From NCBI GenBank assembly GCA_947594835.1, contig CANQEH010000001.1, forward strand, positions 124,001-188,000: a DNA stretch of 64,000 bases, in the 5' to 3' direction. The DNA comes from an uncultured Acetatifactor sp. GTDB lineage: Bacteria > Bacillota > Clostridia > Lachnospirales > Lachnospiraceae. Shown here piece by piece: positions 41,296 to 50,512 of this stretch. Numbering within the stretch: position 1 is the first letter of the stretch; the number at the start of each line of letters is the position of its first letter. A program made the position numbers and the translations under genes. The notes under the pieces are model-generated. The model saw only the letters and a list, made by a program, of their open reading frames with translations, did not search any database and was not told the DNA's origin.

Positions 41296-42936
41296 ATGAG
41301 AACGTTGATACAAGACGTGAAACGTTTTTGGAGCGACAGGGTATATTGCCTGATTGTCTGTCTGGCGGCTGCAGGCAGTTACGGGTTTAAGATATCCCAT
41401 GTGACGATCGGGATAGACGACACCTGCACTGCGCTGTACTTTGAGGACGGACTGGCTCCTGCAGTGGGCAGATGGGCGCTTTTTTTGATCAATAAAATAT
41501 TCCATTTATCTCAATTTACTCCGTGGCTGACAGATTTGGCAGGAGTGATCTTTCTTGTATTTTCCGCGACGCTTTGGAGTGTAATATTGTGGCGCATTTT
41601 TGGAAAGGAAGTCCCGAAATTTGGTTATGCGGTGTTTGCGGCAATCTTTCTTTCCTGCCCTCTCATCAGTGAAGTGTTTGTATATTATCTGCACAACGGG
41701 ATTGGGATTGGCTATGGACTGACAGCAATGTCGCTTTTGTCTGTGCTGGAGGCTTTGAAAAAGGGGACGGGGAGAAAGGCGGCTTGGGGAAGAACCCTGT
41801 TGGCTGCTGTCTTCTTGACGATTGCCATAGGCTTTTACGAGTCCTTCATGATGGTTTATCTGATAGGAGGGGTATTGCTTTTTATTGCGGCCTGCATGGC
41901 ACAGAACGACGGATATTGCACACAAGTCTGGAGATGGGGGATTTTGGGGGCGGCTCCCGTGCTGCCTGCCATGCTGCTTCGCAGTGTCTTGATAAAAGGT
42001 ATCTGTGCTGCGTATGGAATTTTTATCCCGCAAAATTTTACGGTAAAATCCCGCACGGGAATTTTTTCTGCCGGCTTAAATGCGGGTGATTTTTTTATGT
42101 TTTTGAAGCGTTACTTTGTAAAGTATGGTTTGAACTTTTTCGTTTATCTGCCGATCACCGTTTTGGTGGCGGGGACTGTGATTTTGTTTCTGCTCTGCAT
42201 GGCATGGGGAATCAGGAGGAAGAATTTCCGGCCTCTGCTTGTTTCATTTTTGATCCCTGTTCTGCCTGCAATGATGATTCTGATCGACGGAAAGGAGTCC
42301 TATTATCGGGCCAGTCAATATGTTCCTTTGATAGGCGCCTTTGCCGTGCTGTTACTGGTTAAAAACGGGCAGCGGATCCGGCCCGGTTGGATAAAACATC
42401 TGGGAATCCTTGCAATATCGGCTTTCATCTGGAATCAATGTGCTGATATGAACCGTTGGTTTTATATGGATTACGTGAAGTATGAATACTTCAAGACAAT
42501 TATGATGGATGTGTCATATGATTTGGGCCAAACTTTTGATATGTCGAAACCGATCGTCTTTTGCGGGGAATGTCCTGTGCCCCGCGTTGTTGTAGAAAAT
42601 TCCAGAATCCGCTTTGATTCCTCCAAATATAAAATTTTGAAAAGCATCGGGGATTTGATTGACAAGCATCTGATTGAAAAATACAATATGTCTGACGGAA
42701 TCGGTTATGTTTTTGTGGAAACGCCGATTGCTTCCACGATTCAATGGGGAATCACTGCTTTTGACGGAACGCCCAGGGAAATCAAAAATTTTGCGGCAAT
42801 GCATGGCTTTGACTTTTTGATAGAAACAGATTTGCAAAAAATTAAGCAGGCAAACGATCTTCAGGCTGATATGCCTTCCTTCCCGAAAGAGGGATATATA
42901 CGGGAATTTGAGGATTTTATCATTGTAAAGTTTTAA
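41296..42936 (+). CDS. GtrII-like membrane glucosyltransferase
   Basis: This 546-residue polytopic protein (about eleven or twelve helices) resembles the Glucos_trans_II family, whose members transfer a sugar from undecaprenyl-phosphate to a surface polymer outside the membrane. The conserved GIDDTCTALYFEDG (about 42-55) with acidic pair and GRWALFLINKIF fit that family, and the soluble tail (about 400-546) is typical. The GtrB-like enzyme at 37.1 kb could supply the lipid-linked sugar. The coding sequence looks more AT-rich than its neighbours, which hints at independent acquisition. Confidence 0.8.
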   Translation: MRTLIQDVKRFWSDRVYCLIVCLAAAGSYGFKISHVTIGIDDTCTALYFEDGLAPAVGRWALFLINKIFHLSQFTPWLTDLAGVIFLVFSATLWSVILWRIFGKEVPKFGYAVFAAIFLSCPLISEVFVYYLHNGIGIGYGLTAMSLLSVLEALKKGTGRKAAWGRTLLAAVFLTIAIGFYESFMMVYLIGGVLLFIAACMAQNDGYCTQVWRWGILGAAPVLPAMLLRSVLIKGICAAYGIFIPQNFTVKSRTGIFSAGLNAGDFFMFLKRYFVKYGLNFFVYLPITVLVAGTVILFLLCMAWGIRRKNFRPLLVSFLIPVLPAMMILIDGKESYYRASQYVPLIGAFAVLLLVKNGQRIRPGWIKHLGILAISAFIWNQCADMNRWFYMDYVKYEYFKTIMMDVSYDLGQTFDMSKPIVFCGECPVPRVVVENSRIRFDSSKYKILKSIGDLIDKHLIEKYNMSDGIGYVFVETPIASTIQWGITAFDGTPREIKNFAAMHGFDFLIETDLQKIKQANDLQADMPSFPKEGYIREFEDFIIVKF

Positions 42937-43332
42937 TCACAGAATAGGGAGAAGGCGGGATGACTAGGAGGAAAGAGCAGATCATAACAGCTGTTTGTGC
43001 TGCGGCGCATACGGTTTGCACCTGGCGGCTCCCGGAAATCAGACGCGCCTGACCGAAGGATTTGATGGAGTCACTGCAGGCCCAGGAGGAGCGGCTGGAA
43101 GTGCTGCATGATGACAGCGTGAAGGAAGTTTATTTTGCTGCTTGCAAAATAGAAATTTTCCTGCCCTGCTGTACGAAAGCGGAAAAAAGTGGTATACTAA
43201 ACACAAATATGCTTTGGACCGCCCCGATCAAAGCGGCGGGCTGTTTTGATTGCGGAGACGGCGGTTTTCTCTGAACGGCCTATGCCGCGGGAGGCGGTAT
43301 GTTCAGAAGTCTGTAACCCGGAGGAAAGTGGT
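42937..43332 (+). other. Gap before the EPS genes: short relics and a leader
   Basis: This near-400-bp stretch has no convincing gene. An ORF of 30 codons from ATG 42960 and one of about 36 codons from ATG 43065 have no recognised family and could be remains of a decayed gene. The 3' half holds an extended -10 promoter (listed separately) and a leader hairpin CGATCAAA/TTTGATTG (43225-43232 with 43245-43252). Confidence 0.5.
43190..43198 (+). promoter_or_regulatory. Extended -10 promoter of the main EPS gene group
   Basis: TGGTATACT (TG at 43190-43191, TATACT at 43193-43198) with no good -35, about 130 bp upstream of the sugar-phosphate transferase gene. Confidence 0.55.
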
Positions 43333-44790
43333 TTGAACGGCGATACCAATGAAAAAAAGATAAGAAAGCTGGAGACCTTTAAACGGCTGATCAACCTGGG
43401 TTTGATCGCAGTGTGCCTGATCCTGGAGATCATGGTTTTTGCCTATCACTGGATGAACCATTTCCAGTACAGCGTGGTGCCCGACCTGCAGGATTTCTGG
43501 TACTGGGGGCACAGGGCGGAGGTGGCATTTTACGCGCTGGTGCTTCTGTTTCTGTCTGTCACTTACGGGGGAATCCGGTTAGGCTATCAGAAAAATGCGG
43601 AGATCATCTTTTCCCAGGTTCTTTCTACCCTGCTGGCCAACGTCATCATCTACTGCGAATTGTCCATCATGGCGCGCCATGCGCTGGCGTTTGACATGAT
43701 CCTTCTCATGATGGCGGAGCAGGCGCTGATCGTCATCGTATACATGAATGTGGCCAACCGGGTGTATCGCTCCATCTTCCCGCCGCGGAAGCTGGTTTTG
43801 ATCCACGGGGACAGGCCCATAGAGGGGATCTGCGCCAAGTTTGAGAGCAGGAAGGACAAATATGTGATCGTCAAAACTCTCCATATTCAGGAAGGGTTTG
43901 ACGCTTTGTGCCGGGACGTGCTGGATTCTTATGAGAGCGGCGAATGCAACGCAGTGGTGCTGGGGGATATTCCTCTGGAACAGAGAGGGCCGCTGTTAAA
44001 GTTCTGTTATGGCCGCTCTATCCGGGTATACCTGCTTCCAAAGATCACGGACGTCATCCTGACTGGGGCGGAGGAACTCCATGTGTTTGACACCCCCATG
44101 CTCTTAACCCGGGAGTACAGCCTGCGTGTGGAGGAGCGTTTTCTGAAGCGCACCATCGATATTGTCTGCGCAGTGCTTTTGATTCTGCTCACATCGCCTG
44201 TGATGCTGGTGACGGCGCTGGCGGTAAAGCTATATGACGGCGGCCCCGTATTGTACAAGCAGGTGCGGTGCACAAAAGACCGACGGGAATTTTCTATCAT
44301 GAAGTTCCGCAGTATGCGCACTGATGCGGAGAAGGACGGCGTGGCCAGGCTGGCGCAGAAAAATGACGACCGCATCACACCTGTGGGACGGCTGATCCGA
44401 AAGTGCCGGATCGACGAACTGCCGCAGCTGTTCAATATCCTGCGGGGAGATATGTCCTTTGTGGGCCCCAGGCCGGAGCGCCCGGAAATCATTGCGCAGT
44501 ATGAGGAGGTTATGCCGGAATTTGTCTTTCGGATGAAGGTGAGAGCGGGGCTGGCCGGTTTTGCACAGGTATACGGAAAGTACAATACTTCCCCCTACGA
44601 TAAGCTCAAGCTGGATCTGAGTTATATCGAAAATTATTCCGTCTGGCTGGATATCAAGCTGATGATGCTGACCATCAAGGTGTTGTTCTGGCCGGACAGC
44701 ACGGAGGGCGTGGAGGCGGAGCAGATCACTGCCCTGAAGGCAGAAAAGTGCAGGGAAGGGGAAACTGCCAAAGCGCGCAAAGAGGTGTAA
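43333..44790 (+). CDS. Polyprenyl-phosphate sugar-1-phosphate transferase (initiating PGT)
   Basis: This is a large monoPGT (about 485 residues) of the CpsE/WbaP type, which starts a repeat unit by placing a sugar-1-phosphate on undecaprenyl phosphate. It has four N-terminal helices (about 20-165), a central CoA-binding-like domain with DRPIEGICAKF, one membrane helix (about 275-295) and the catalytic region KFRSMRTDAEKDG, CRIDELPQLFNILRGDMSFVGPRPERP. The TTG at 43333 is chosen because GGAGG stands 8 bp before it; ATG 43282 in the same frame is an alternative without a clear RBS. Confidence 0.9.
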   Translation: MNGDTNEKKIRKLETFKRLINLGLIAVCLILEIMVFAYHWMNHFQYSVVPDLQDFWYWGHRAEVAFYALVLLFLSVTYGGIRLGYQKNAEIIFSQVLSTLLANVIIYCELSIMARHALAFDMILLMMAEQALIVIVYMNVANRVYRSIFPPRKLVLIHGDRPIEGICAKFESRKDKYVIVKTLHIQEGFDALCRDVLDSYESGECNAVVLGDIPLEQRGPLLKFCYGRSIRVYLLPKITDVILTGAEELHVFDTPMLLTREYSLRVEERFLKRTIDIVCAVLLILLTSPVMLVTALAVKLYDGGPVLYKQVRCTKDRREFSIMKFRSMRTDAEKDGVARLAQKNDDRITPVGRLIRKCRIDELPQLFNILRGDMSFVGPRPERPEIIAQYEEVMPEFVFRMKVRAGLAGFAQVYGKYNTSPYDKLKLDLSYIENYSVWLDIKLMMLTIKVLFWPDSTEGVEAEQITALKAEKCREGETAKARKEV

Positions 44791-44796
44791 AAGGCT

Positions 44797-45882
44797 ATGT
44801 GGAAAGGATTTTACGGGAAAGAGCCCTTTGACCTGCGCCTGACGGCATTGCGGCTGTTGGGCAGAGGGGGATGGATCCTGGCGGCGACGTTTGCGGGAAC
44901 CCTTCTTTTTGGCGGAGGTTACTATGTCAAAAATGTGCTGCTGCAGCCCGAACCCGCTTATCGCGTCACCTCTGTCTACCGGGTGGAGTATGCGGTGGCG
45001 GAGGAAAAGGATGTGAGTACGGTGCACATCAATGAGATGACCTGGAATACTTATCTGGATACCCAGATGTTTTTGAATGCAGTGCGCAAATATCTGCCGG
45101 AGGGGATCGGCGGGACAGACGAACAGCTGGCGGAAGCGCTGAAGGCGGTTTTGGCATCCAATCTCAAGGTGCTCTCCACGGAAGTGACCACATCCTCCGA
45201 GGAGGAGAGTCTGGAGATCGCCCAGGCAGTGGAGTCTGCGCTGGTTCTGGACTTTCCGCAGGGCGTAAACGAGGTGGTTTCCATCTCGGTGATCGACCCG
45301 GGGCTTTTGGCCGAGGCCGTTTACCCGGACGTCAGGCCCCTGCGGGCTTTTGTGCTGAGCGCCCTGCTGTCCTTTCTGGCGGCGTTTACCGTGATGCTTT
45401 TAAAGGAACTGGGGGACGATGGAATATGGCTGCCCTCCACCATCCGGCATCGGTATGGGCTGAATGTGCTGGGGACTGTGGGAAGCCCGGCGCTTTCGGA
45501 GAACTTAAGTTTTGCCTTCCGGGATTGCAGGACGGTGGCTGTCTGTCCTGTGCAGGATCGGGTGGATCCGGTTCAGGTGACAGAACGGCTGCGGGAACTC
45601 TGCAGGGATGTCCCGGTGGCGGCGAAAGGGGAATGGGTTGCTGTCCCTGCCCCTGTGCTGTGCCCGGAGTCGTGCCGCGCCCTGCGGCAGGCGGACGGGA
45701 TTCTGGCAGTGGTGGCAGCGGGAAGCCATGCCGGAAAGCAGCTGGAGTATGTGATGGAATATCTGGAACAGCAGGAATGCAGGATCACAGCGGTGCTCCT
45801 GTGGGATGCGGATGAGCGGCTGTTAAAAGCGTATTATGGGTTCCGCCGGGGGCAGGCTCCCGGGAAAAGGAGAAGCGGATGA
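44797..45882 (+). CDS. Wzz-like chain-length protein with a degenerate BY-kinase-like C-terminal domain
   Basis: The 361-residue protein has the Wzz layout: a cytoplasmic start, TM1 (about 25-47), a periplasm-facing helical region (about 50-180) and TM2 (about 183-203). It continues for about 158 residues in the cytoplasm with RHRYGLNVLGTVGSPALSEN, ADGILAVVAAGSHAGKQLEYV and ITAVLLWDADERL. These align in order with a BY-kinase, in which a P-loop, Walker A' and tyrosine cluster would be expected. None is present, so it is probably a non-catalytic fold. It directly follows the initiating PGT (6 bp gap). Confidence 0.8.
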   Translation: MWKGFYGKEPFDLRLTALRLLGRGGWILAATFAGTLLFGGGYYVKNVLLQPEPAYRVTSVYRVEYAVAEEKDVSTVHINEMTWNTYLDTQMFLNAVRKYLPEGIGGTDEQLAEALKAVLASNLKVLSTEVTTSSEEESLEIAQAVESALVLDFPQGVNEVVSISVIDPGLLAEAVYPDVRPLRAFVLSALLSFLAAFTVMLLKELGDDGIWLPSTIRHRYGLNVLGTVGSPALSENLSFAFRDCRTVAVCPVQDRVDPVQVTERLRELCRDVPVAAKGEWVAVPAPVLCPESCRALRQADGILAVVAAGSHAGKQLEYVMEYLEQQECRITAVLLWDADERLLKAYYGFRRGQAPGKRRSG

Positions 45883-46676
45883 ACGTCCAGGTACTGGCAG
45901 CTGTGATGGATCAAAACTTAAAAGAGATCGCTTCCCGGATGCAGCTTGACTCTGACGCGGTGATCGTGAACCAGTGCGACAGGCTTGGCTATGAGGAAAT
46001 GGAATACAGGGGCCACCGGCTGCGATTCTACTCCTTTCCCGAGAGAGGGGTCGGCAGGAGCCGCAACGAGGCTATTATGCGGGCAGATGGCGATATCTGC
46101 CTTTTTTCTGATCAGGATATCGTGTATGAAGCCGGTTATGGGGAGGCTGTGGCGGAGGAATTCAGACACAACCCCAGGGCGGATATGATCCTTTTTAACA
46201 TCACGGTGGAGGAAAGCCGAAGAACCTACCATATCACCAAAAGAAAGCGCGTCCGCTGGTATAACTGCGGGCGGTACGGGGCGGTGAGCTTTGCCATAAG
46301 GCGGGAAAGCCTGCTTCGCTTTGGCGTGACCTTTTCCCTGTTGTTTGGCGGCGGCGCCAGATACGGAAGCGGCGAGGACAGCCTGTTTCTGGCTGATCTG
46401 ATGAAAAAAGGCTGCAAGGTGTATACGGCCCCGGTTGTCATTGGCCGGGAGGAGGCCGGGGATTCCACCTGGTTTGCCGGGTACGACGAAAAGTTTTTCT
46501 TTGACAAGGGCGTGCTGTACCGATCCCTTTACGGCAGGCTGGCCGGAATCATGGCCCTGCGCTTTCTGCTGGCACATCGAAAAAAGATGTGCGCGGAAAT
46601 GGGATGGCGGCAGTGTTACCGTCTCATGCGAAAGGGCCTGCGCCAGAAAGGAACCGTATGGAAAGAAGCGCGTTAG
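45879..46676 (+). CDS. GT-A fold glycosyltransferase (family 2 like)
   Basis: This 265-residue cytoplasmic GT-A enzyme has VIVNQCDRLGYEE, GRSRNEAIMRADGDICLFSDQDIVY (acidic metal motif at about 76-80) and GEDSLFLADLMKKG in the acceptor half, much as in GT2 galactosyl/rhamnosyl transferases. It overlaps the Wzz-like stop (ATGA) and runs into the epsG gene (19-bp overlap). Substrate unknown. Its C-terminal stretch KMCAEMGWRQCYRLMRKGL is basic and could contact the membrane. Confidence 0.85.
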   Translation: MNVQVLAAVMDQNLKEIASRMQLDSDAVIVNQCDRLGYEEMEYRGHRLRFYSFPERGVGRSRNEAIMRADGDICLFSDQDIVYEAGYGEAVAEEFRHNPRADMILFNITVEESRRTYHITKRKRVRWYNCGRYGAVSFAIRRESLLRFGVTFSLLFGGGARYGSGEDSLFLADLMKKGCKVYTAPVVIGREEAGDSTWFAGYDEKFFFDKGVLYRSLYGRLAGIMALRFLLAHRKKMCAEMGWRQCYRLMRKGLRQKGTVWKEAR

Positions 46677-47791
46677 TCTATATCCTGCTGATCCTGGCGA
46701 CGGTGCTCTTAGGCCTCTGTGTGGACAACCGGGCTTATGTGCCTCTCCGGCTCCGGGGGGGAAGATCTCACGGTGAGCCTGCTGGGAAGACAAGAGAGCA
46801 GGCCAGAAACTGTGTGGCGGAGACGGCCATCTATCTTTTGCTCGCAGGGGTCAGCGCCTGCCGGATTGCGGTGGGGAATGACTACTGGGTCTATCGGGAC
46901 AATTTTAAGCTGATCGCCCAGAACCGCCATGTGGCCTCGGAGTTTGGCTTCAACCAGATTGTCAGGTGGATGCAGCTGCTGTTTGGATACGACCATTATC
47001 TCCCCATTTTTGGGCTGTTTTCCATTGTGACGGTGTTCTTTTTTGTCAAGGCGCTGCACGACCAGGGAAGCGAGTATGCGTTTTCCCTCTATCTGCTCCT
47101 GACGGGAGGGTATTACTTCAACAGCTTAAACTCCGTCAGGTATTATCTGGCCCTGGCTGTGGCGCTGTTTTCCATGAAATATGTGCTGCGGGGGGAATAC
47201 GGCAAGTTTGTGTTGTGGATTCTGGCAGGGGCCATGTTCCACAAGTCGGTGCTTTTAGTGATCCCGGTGTATCTGGCGGCCAGGTTCCTTACTTTTTCCA
47301 AGCTGAAGGGCTGGCACTATGCTCTGGGGGGCGTCCTGGCGGCAAGCCTGGTGTTCTGCCAGGACTTTTACAGGGAGATCATCTTTCGGTTTTATCCCTA
47401 TTACCGGGATTCTGCCTTTGACAACGGGGAGATTTCCTATGCCAATCTGTTGAAATGCGGGTGTGTTCTGCTCCTGGGAATCCTCTTTTGCAGAAAGAGC
47501 CTGCGGGAAGATAAGGTCAGCCGGTTCTACTTTTTTTTGAACCTGTTTGGACTTCTGGTATACTGTTTTGGTTCCTTTATCCCGGAGGTGTCCCGGGTGG
47601 GATATTATATGATTATCTCCCAGGTGTTTTTGCTGCCCAGGCTGCTGTCCGGGATGGAAAACGCTGTGCTGCGGAAGCTTGGTATTTTTGGCGTGGTATG
47701 CGCCTTCGGCGCATATTTTGTATTGTTGCTGCGTGATATGTATGCGGTGGACGTCAGGCTTCTGCCTTATCTGAACTGGATCTTTAATTGA
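46658..47791 (+). CDS. EpsG family polymerase-like membrane protein
   Basis: The protein has 377 residues from ATG 46658 (AAAGGA upstream) with about ten to twelve membrane helices. The EpsG family (PF14897) is the O-antigen-polymerase-like component of Gram-positive EPS loci. NDYWVYRDNF (about 68-77), SEFGFNQIVRWMQ, and a cluster NSLNSVRYYLALAVALFSMKY (the NxxR region) match that family. It probably polymerises repeat units outside the membrane. A second polymerase/ligase-type gene lies at 51.5 kb. Confidence 0.88.
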   Translation: MERSALVYILLILATVLLGLCVDNRAYVPLRLRGGRSHGEPAGKTREQARNCVAETAIYLLLAGVSACRIAVGNDYWVYRDNFKLIAQNRHVASEFGFNQIVRWMQLLFGYDHYLPIFGLFSIVTVFFFVKALHDQGSEYAFSLYLLLTGGYYFNSLNSVRYYLALAVALFSMKYVLRGEYGKFVLWILAGAMFHKSVLLVIPVYLAARFLTFSKLKGWHYALGGVLAASLVFCQDFYREIIFRFYPYYRDSAFDNGEISYANLLKCGCVLLLGILFCRKSLREDKVSRFYFFLNLFGLLVYCFGSFIPEVSRVGYYMIISQVFLLPRLLSGMENAVLRKLGIFGVVCAFGAYFVLLLRDMYAVDVRLLPYLNWIFN

Positions 47792-47865
47792 ATGCCTGGC
47801 TTTTCGGGGAGCTGTCCGGATGCGGATATTGTCCGGAAAACCGAAGTTTTGGAATGGAGAGGGAT

Positions 47866-49257
47866 ATGAAGGTTCTTTGGCTGTGTAATGTGATGATACC
47901 AAGGATTGCGGAAGAACTGAATCTGGAGGGAACCAACAAAGAGGGATGGATTACCGGCATGATGGACACGGTGCTGCGAAAGCAGCAGGAAAACGCTCTG
48001 GAGCTTTCCATCGCTTTTCCCGCCCCCAAGGCCATGTTTCCGGCAGACCACGATATCTGTCGGAGAGTGCTTCAGCTGGATCAGGGGACGCTTACCTGCT
48101 ATGGGTTTTATGAGCAGACCGATCATGCGGAAATTTACGACCAGAGGCTGGAAGAGACGATGCGCAAGATCATCGACGCGGTGGAGCCGGATCTCGTGCA
48201 TTGCTTTGGGACGGAATATCCCCATACGCTGGCCATGGCCAGGGTCTTTCCGGACAAAAAGCGGCTGCTCATCGGGCTGCAGGGTATCTGTGCGCTGTGT
48301 GCGGAGGCGTATTTTGCCAATATGCCGGAGAAAGCGGTCAGGAAAGTCACCCTCCGGGATTCCGTGCGCAGGGACAGCCTGCGGGAGCAGCAGCAGAAAT
48401 TTGTAAAGCGGGGGGTGATGGAGAAGGAGGCCATTTCTTTGGCGGGAAACATCACCGGCCGGACGGAGTGGGATCGTCTGTGTACCAGAAAGTGGAACCA
48501 GGCTGCCCGCTATTTCAACATGGACGAGATATTGCGCCCGGAGTTTTATCAGGGGGGAAGATGGGAGCAGGGTCAATGCATCCCTCACTCTATTTTTGTA
48601 AGCCAGGGGGATTATCCGCTCAAAGGGCTTCACTATATGCTGTTGGCCATGCCCGCCATATTGGCAAAATACCCGGATGCCGCTTTATATGTGGCGGGAA
48701 ACAGTATTGTAAAGGATAAGACGCTGAAGCAGAGATGCAAGCTTTCCGGGTATGGGAAATATCTGCGTCGTCTGATCAAGGAGAACCATCTGCAGGGCAA
48801 GGTGACATTTCTGGGAAAGCTGACGGCGGCACAGATGCGGGACAGGTATTTGAGCAGCAGCGTGTTTGTGTGCTGTTCCTCCCTGGAAAATTCGCCAAAC
48901 TCCCTGGGGGAAGCCATGCTTCTGGGGGTGCCCTGTGTCAGTGCGGACGTGGGAGGGATCCCCAGTCTGTTTGCGGACGGAGAAGACGGGATCCTTTATG
49001 AGGGCTATCGGGCCGGAAAGCCGACAAAAAGCGGCGGCCGGGAGGAGAACGAAAAGCAGTTAAAGGCTGTGAGCAGGCGTCTGGCGGGGGCTGTCATCGA
49101 GATGTGGAGAGACCCGGAGAAACAAAAGGAATATTGCAAAAATGCAAGAAATCATGCCAGAAAAACCCATAACCCGGAGAGAAATTACCAGAAATTGATG
49201 GAGATCTATGCAAAAATCCGATCCGGTGGATCGGAGGAAGACGGAAAGGAATTGTGA
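47866..49257 (+). CDS. Family 4 (GT-B) glycosyltransferase
   Basis: The protein has 463 residues from ATG 47866 (GGAGAGGG upstream). The N-terminal Rossmann half starts KVLWLCNVMIP. The C-terminal donor half contains KGLHYMLLAMPAILAKYPDA and a GT4 signature SSLENSPNSLGEAMLLGVPCVSADVGGIPSL (about 346-376; the EX7E pair spans E351-E358). It is long for the family, with a 30-residue basic insert after DGILYEGYRAGK. It retains the retaining GT-B motif, so it is probably active. Substrate unknown. Confidence 0.88.
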   Translation: MKVLWLCNVMIPRIAEELNLEGTNKEGWITGMMDTVLRKQQENALELSIAFPAPKAMFPADHDICRRVLQLDQGTLTCYGFYEQTDHAEIYDQRLEETMRKIIDAVEPDLVHCFGTEYPHTLAMARVFPDKKRLLIGLQGICALCAEAYFANMPEKAVRKVTLRDSVRRDSLREQQQKFVKRGVMEKEAISLAGNITGRTEWDRLCTRKWNQAARYFNMDEILRPEFYQGGRWEQGQCIPHSIFVSQGDYPLKGLHYMLLAMPAILAKYPDAALYVAGNSIVKDKTLKQRCKLSGYGKYLRRLIKENHLQGKVTFLGKLTAAQMRDRYLSSSVFVCCSSLENSPNSLGEAMLLGVPCVSADVGGIPSLFADGEDGILYEGYRAGKPTKSGGREENEKQLKAVSRRLAGAVIEMWRDPEKQKEYCKNARNHARKTHNPERNYQKLMEIYAKIRSGGSEEDGKEL

Positions 49258-49276
49258 GACAGACGGAGGCAGCGGC

Positions 49277-50512
49277 TTGAAAATTGTGTTCGTGTCGAAC
49301 TACATCAATCATCATCAGATTCCGTTCTGCAATGCCATGTACCGGCTTTTGCAGGGTGAGTTTGTCTTTGTGCAGACGCAGCCCATGGAGGCAGAACGGG
49401 TGCGGATGGGCTGGGATGACAAGAAACGCCCTGTCTATGTGAAGTGCTGGGATGCGGAGCAGGAGGCGTGCAGGCGGCTGCTTTTGGACTGCGATGTGGC
49501 GCTTTTTGGCGGGACGGATGACGAGCATTTTATCCAGGAAAGGCTGAAAAGCAAAAAGCCGGTGATTCGGTTAAGCGAGCGGCTTTATAAGACCGGGCAG
49601 TGGAAGGCAGTGAATCCCAGAGGCCTTCGCAGAAAGTATCTGGATCATACCCGCTACCGGCACAGCCAGGTATGGCTATTGTGCGCAGGGGCCTATGTGC
49701 CGTCAGATTTCCGCATTGTCCGGGCATATCCGGACAAAATGTACTGCTGGGGATATTTCCCGGAGACCAGGCACTATGATTTGGAGCGTCTCCTGGCGCA
49801 AAAGGGATGGGAGGGCCGGCTGCCCTATCTCCTGTGGGCGGGAAGGATGATCGGCTGGAAGCACCCGGAGCTGGCACTGGAGACGGCCAGAGCGTTAAAG
49901 GCCCAGGGACTTCCCTTTCACATGGATATCATCGGGGACGGCCCGCTGCGGAGAAAAATGGAAGCGCTGCGGCATTCCTATGGTCTGGAGGGCCAGGTGG
50001 ATTTTCTGGGCGCCCAGCCCCCGGAGCAGGTGCGGACCTTCATGGAGAAGGCGGATATTTTCCTTTTTACCAGCGACTGCCAGGAGGGCTGGGGGGCAGT
50101 GGCAAATGAGGCCATGAACAGCGGCTGCGCCCTGGTGGCCGACCATATGATCGGCGCTGTGCCCTATCTGGTCTGCCAGGGGAAGAACGGGATGGTATAC
50201 CGGGACGGCCGGAGGGAGGAATTGTTTGCGATGGCGGGAAAGCTGGCAAAGGACAGGGAGCTGTGCAGAGAGCTTGGCCGGAATGCCTATCGCACCATAA
50301 CACAGGATTGGAACGCGGAAAAGGCAGCGGAAAATCTATTGGCACTGATCGGGAAACTGCTGCAGGGAACGGCTCCCGGCAAGGCGGATGAAAACGGCTG
50401 CTTTGAGGGGAAGCTGCGTCCTTGTGATCCGGCGCCGATTCTCACGCAGCAGTGCGCACGCCGCAGCATCAGGCGGGCCAAAGCAGGAAGGAAAGAGCGG
50501 AAAAATGTGTGA
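49277..50512 (+). CDS. Family 4 glycosyltransferase
   Basis: This 411-residue GT-B enzyme starts at TTG 49277, which has GGAGG 8 bp upstream; in-frame codons before it overlap the previous gene. It opens KIVFVSNYINHHQIPFCNAM, a start found in several capsule GTs. The donor half contains LLWAGRMIGWKHPELAL, GDGPLRRKME and the EX7E-type EGWGAVANEAMNSGCALV. It ends with an Arg/Lys-rich tail of about 40 residues (SIRRAKAGRKERKN) that may bind the membrane. It overlaps the next gene by 8 bp. Confidence 0.87.
   Translation: MKIVFVSNYINHHQIPFCNAMYRLLQGEFVFVQTQPMEAERVRMGWDDKKRPVYVKCWDAEQEACRRLLLDCDVALFGGTDDEHFIQERLKSKKPVIRLSERLYKTGQWKAVNPRGLRRKYLDHTRYRHSQVWLLCAGAYVPSDFRIVRAYPDKMYCWGYFPETRHYDLERLLAQKGWEGRLPYLLWAGRMIGWKHPELALETARALKAQGLPFHMDIIGDGPLRRKMEALRHSYGLEGQVDFLGAQPPEQVRTFMEKADIFLFTSDCQEGWGAVANEAMNSGCALVADHMIGAVPYLVCQGKNGMVYRDGRREELFAMAGKLAKDRELCRELGRNAYRTITQDWNAEKAAENLLALIGKLLQGTAPGKADENGCFEGKLRPCDPAPILTQQCARRSIRRAKAGRKERKNV

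Noticed and set aside
43062-43274. A 70-codon frame before the EPS genes
   Set aside because: It overlaps the extended -10 promoter, has no family and ends in a leader hairpin; treated as a relic, not a gene.
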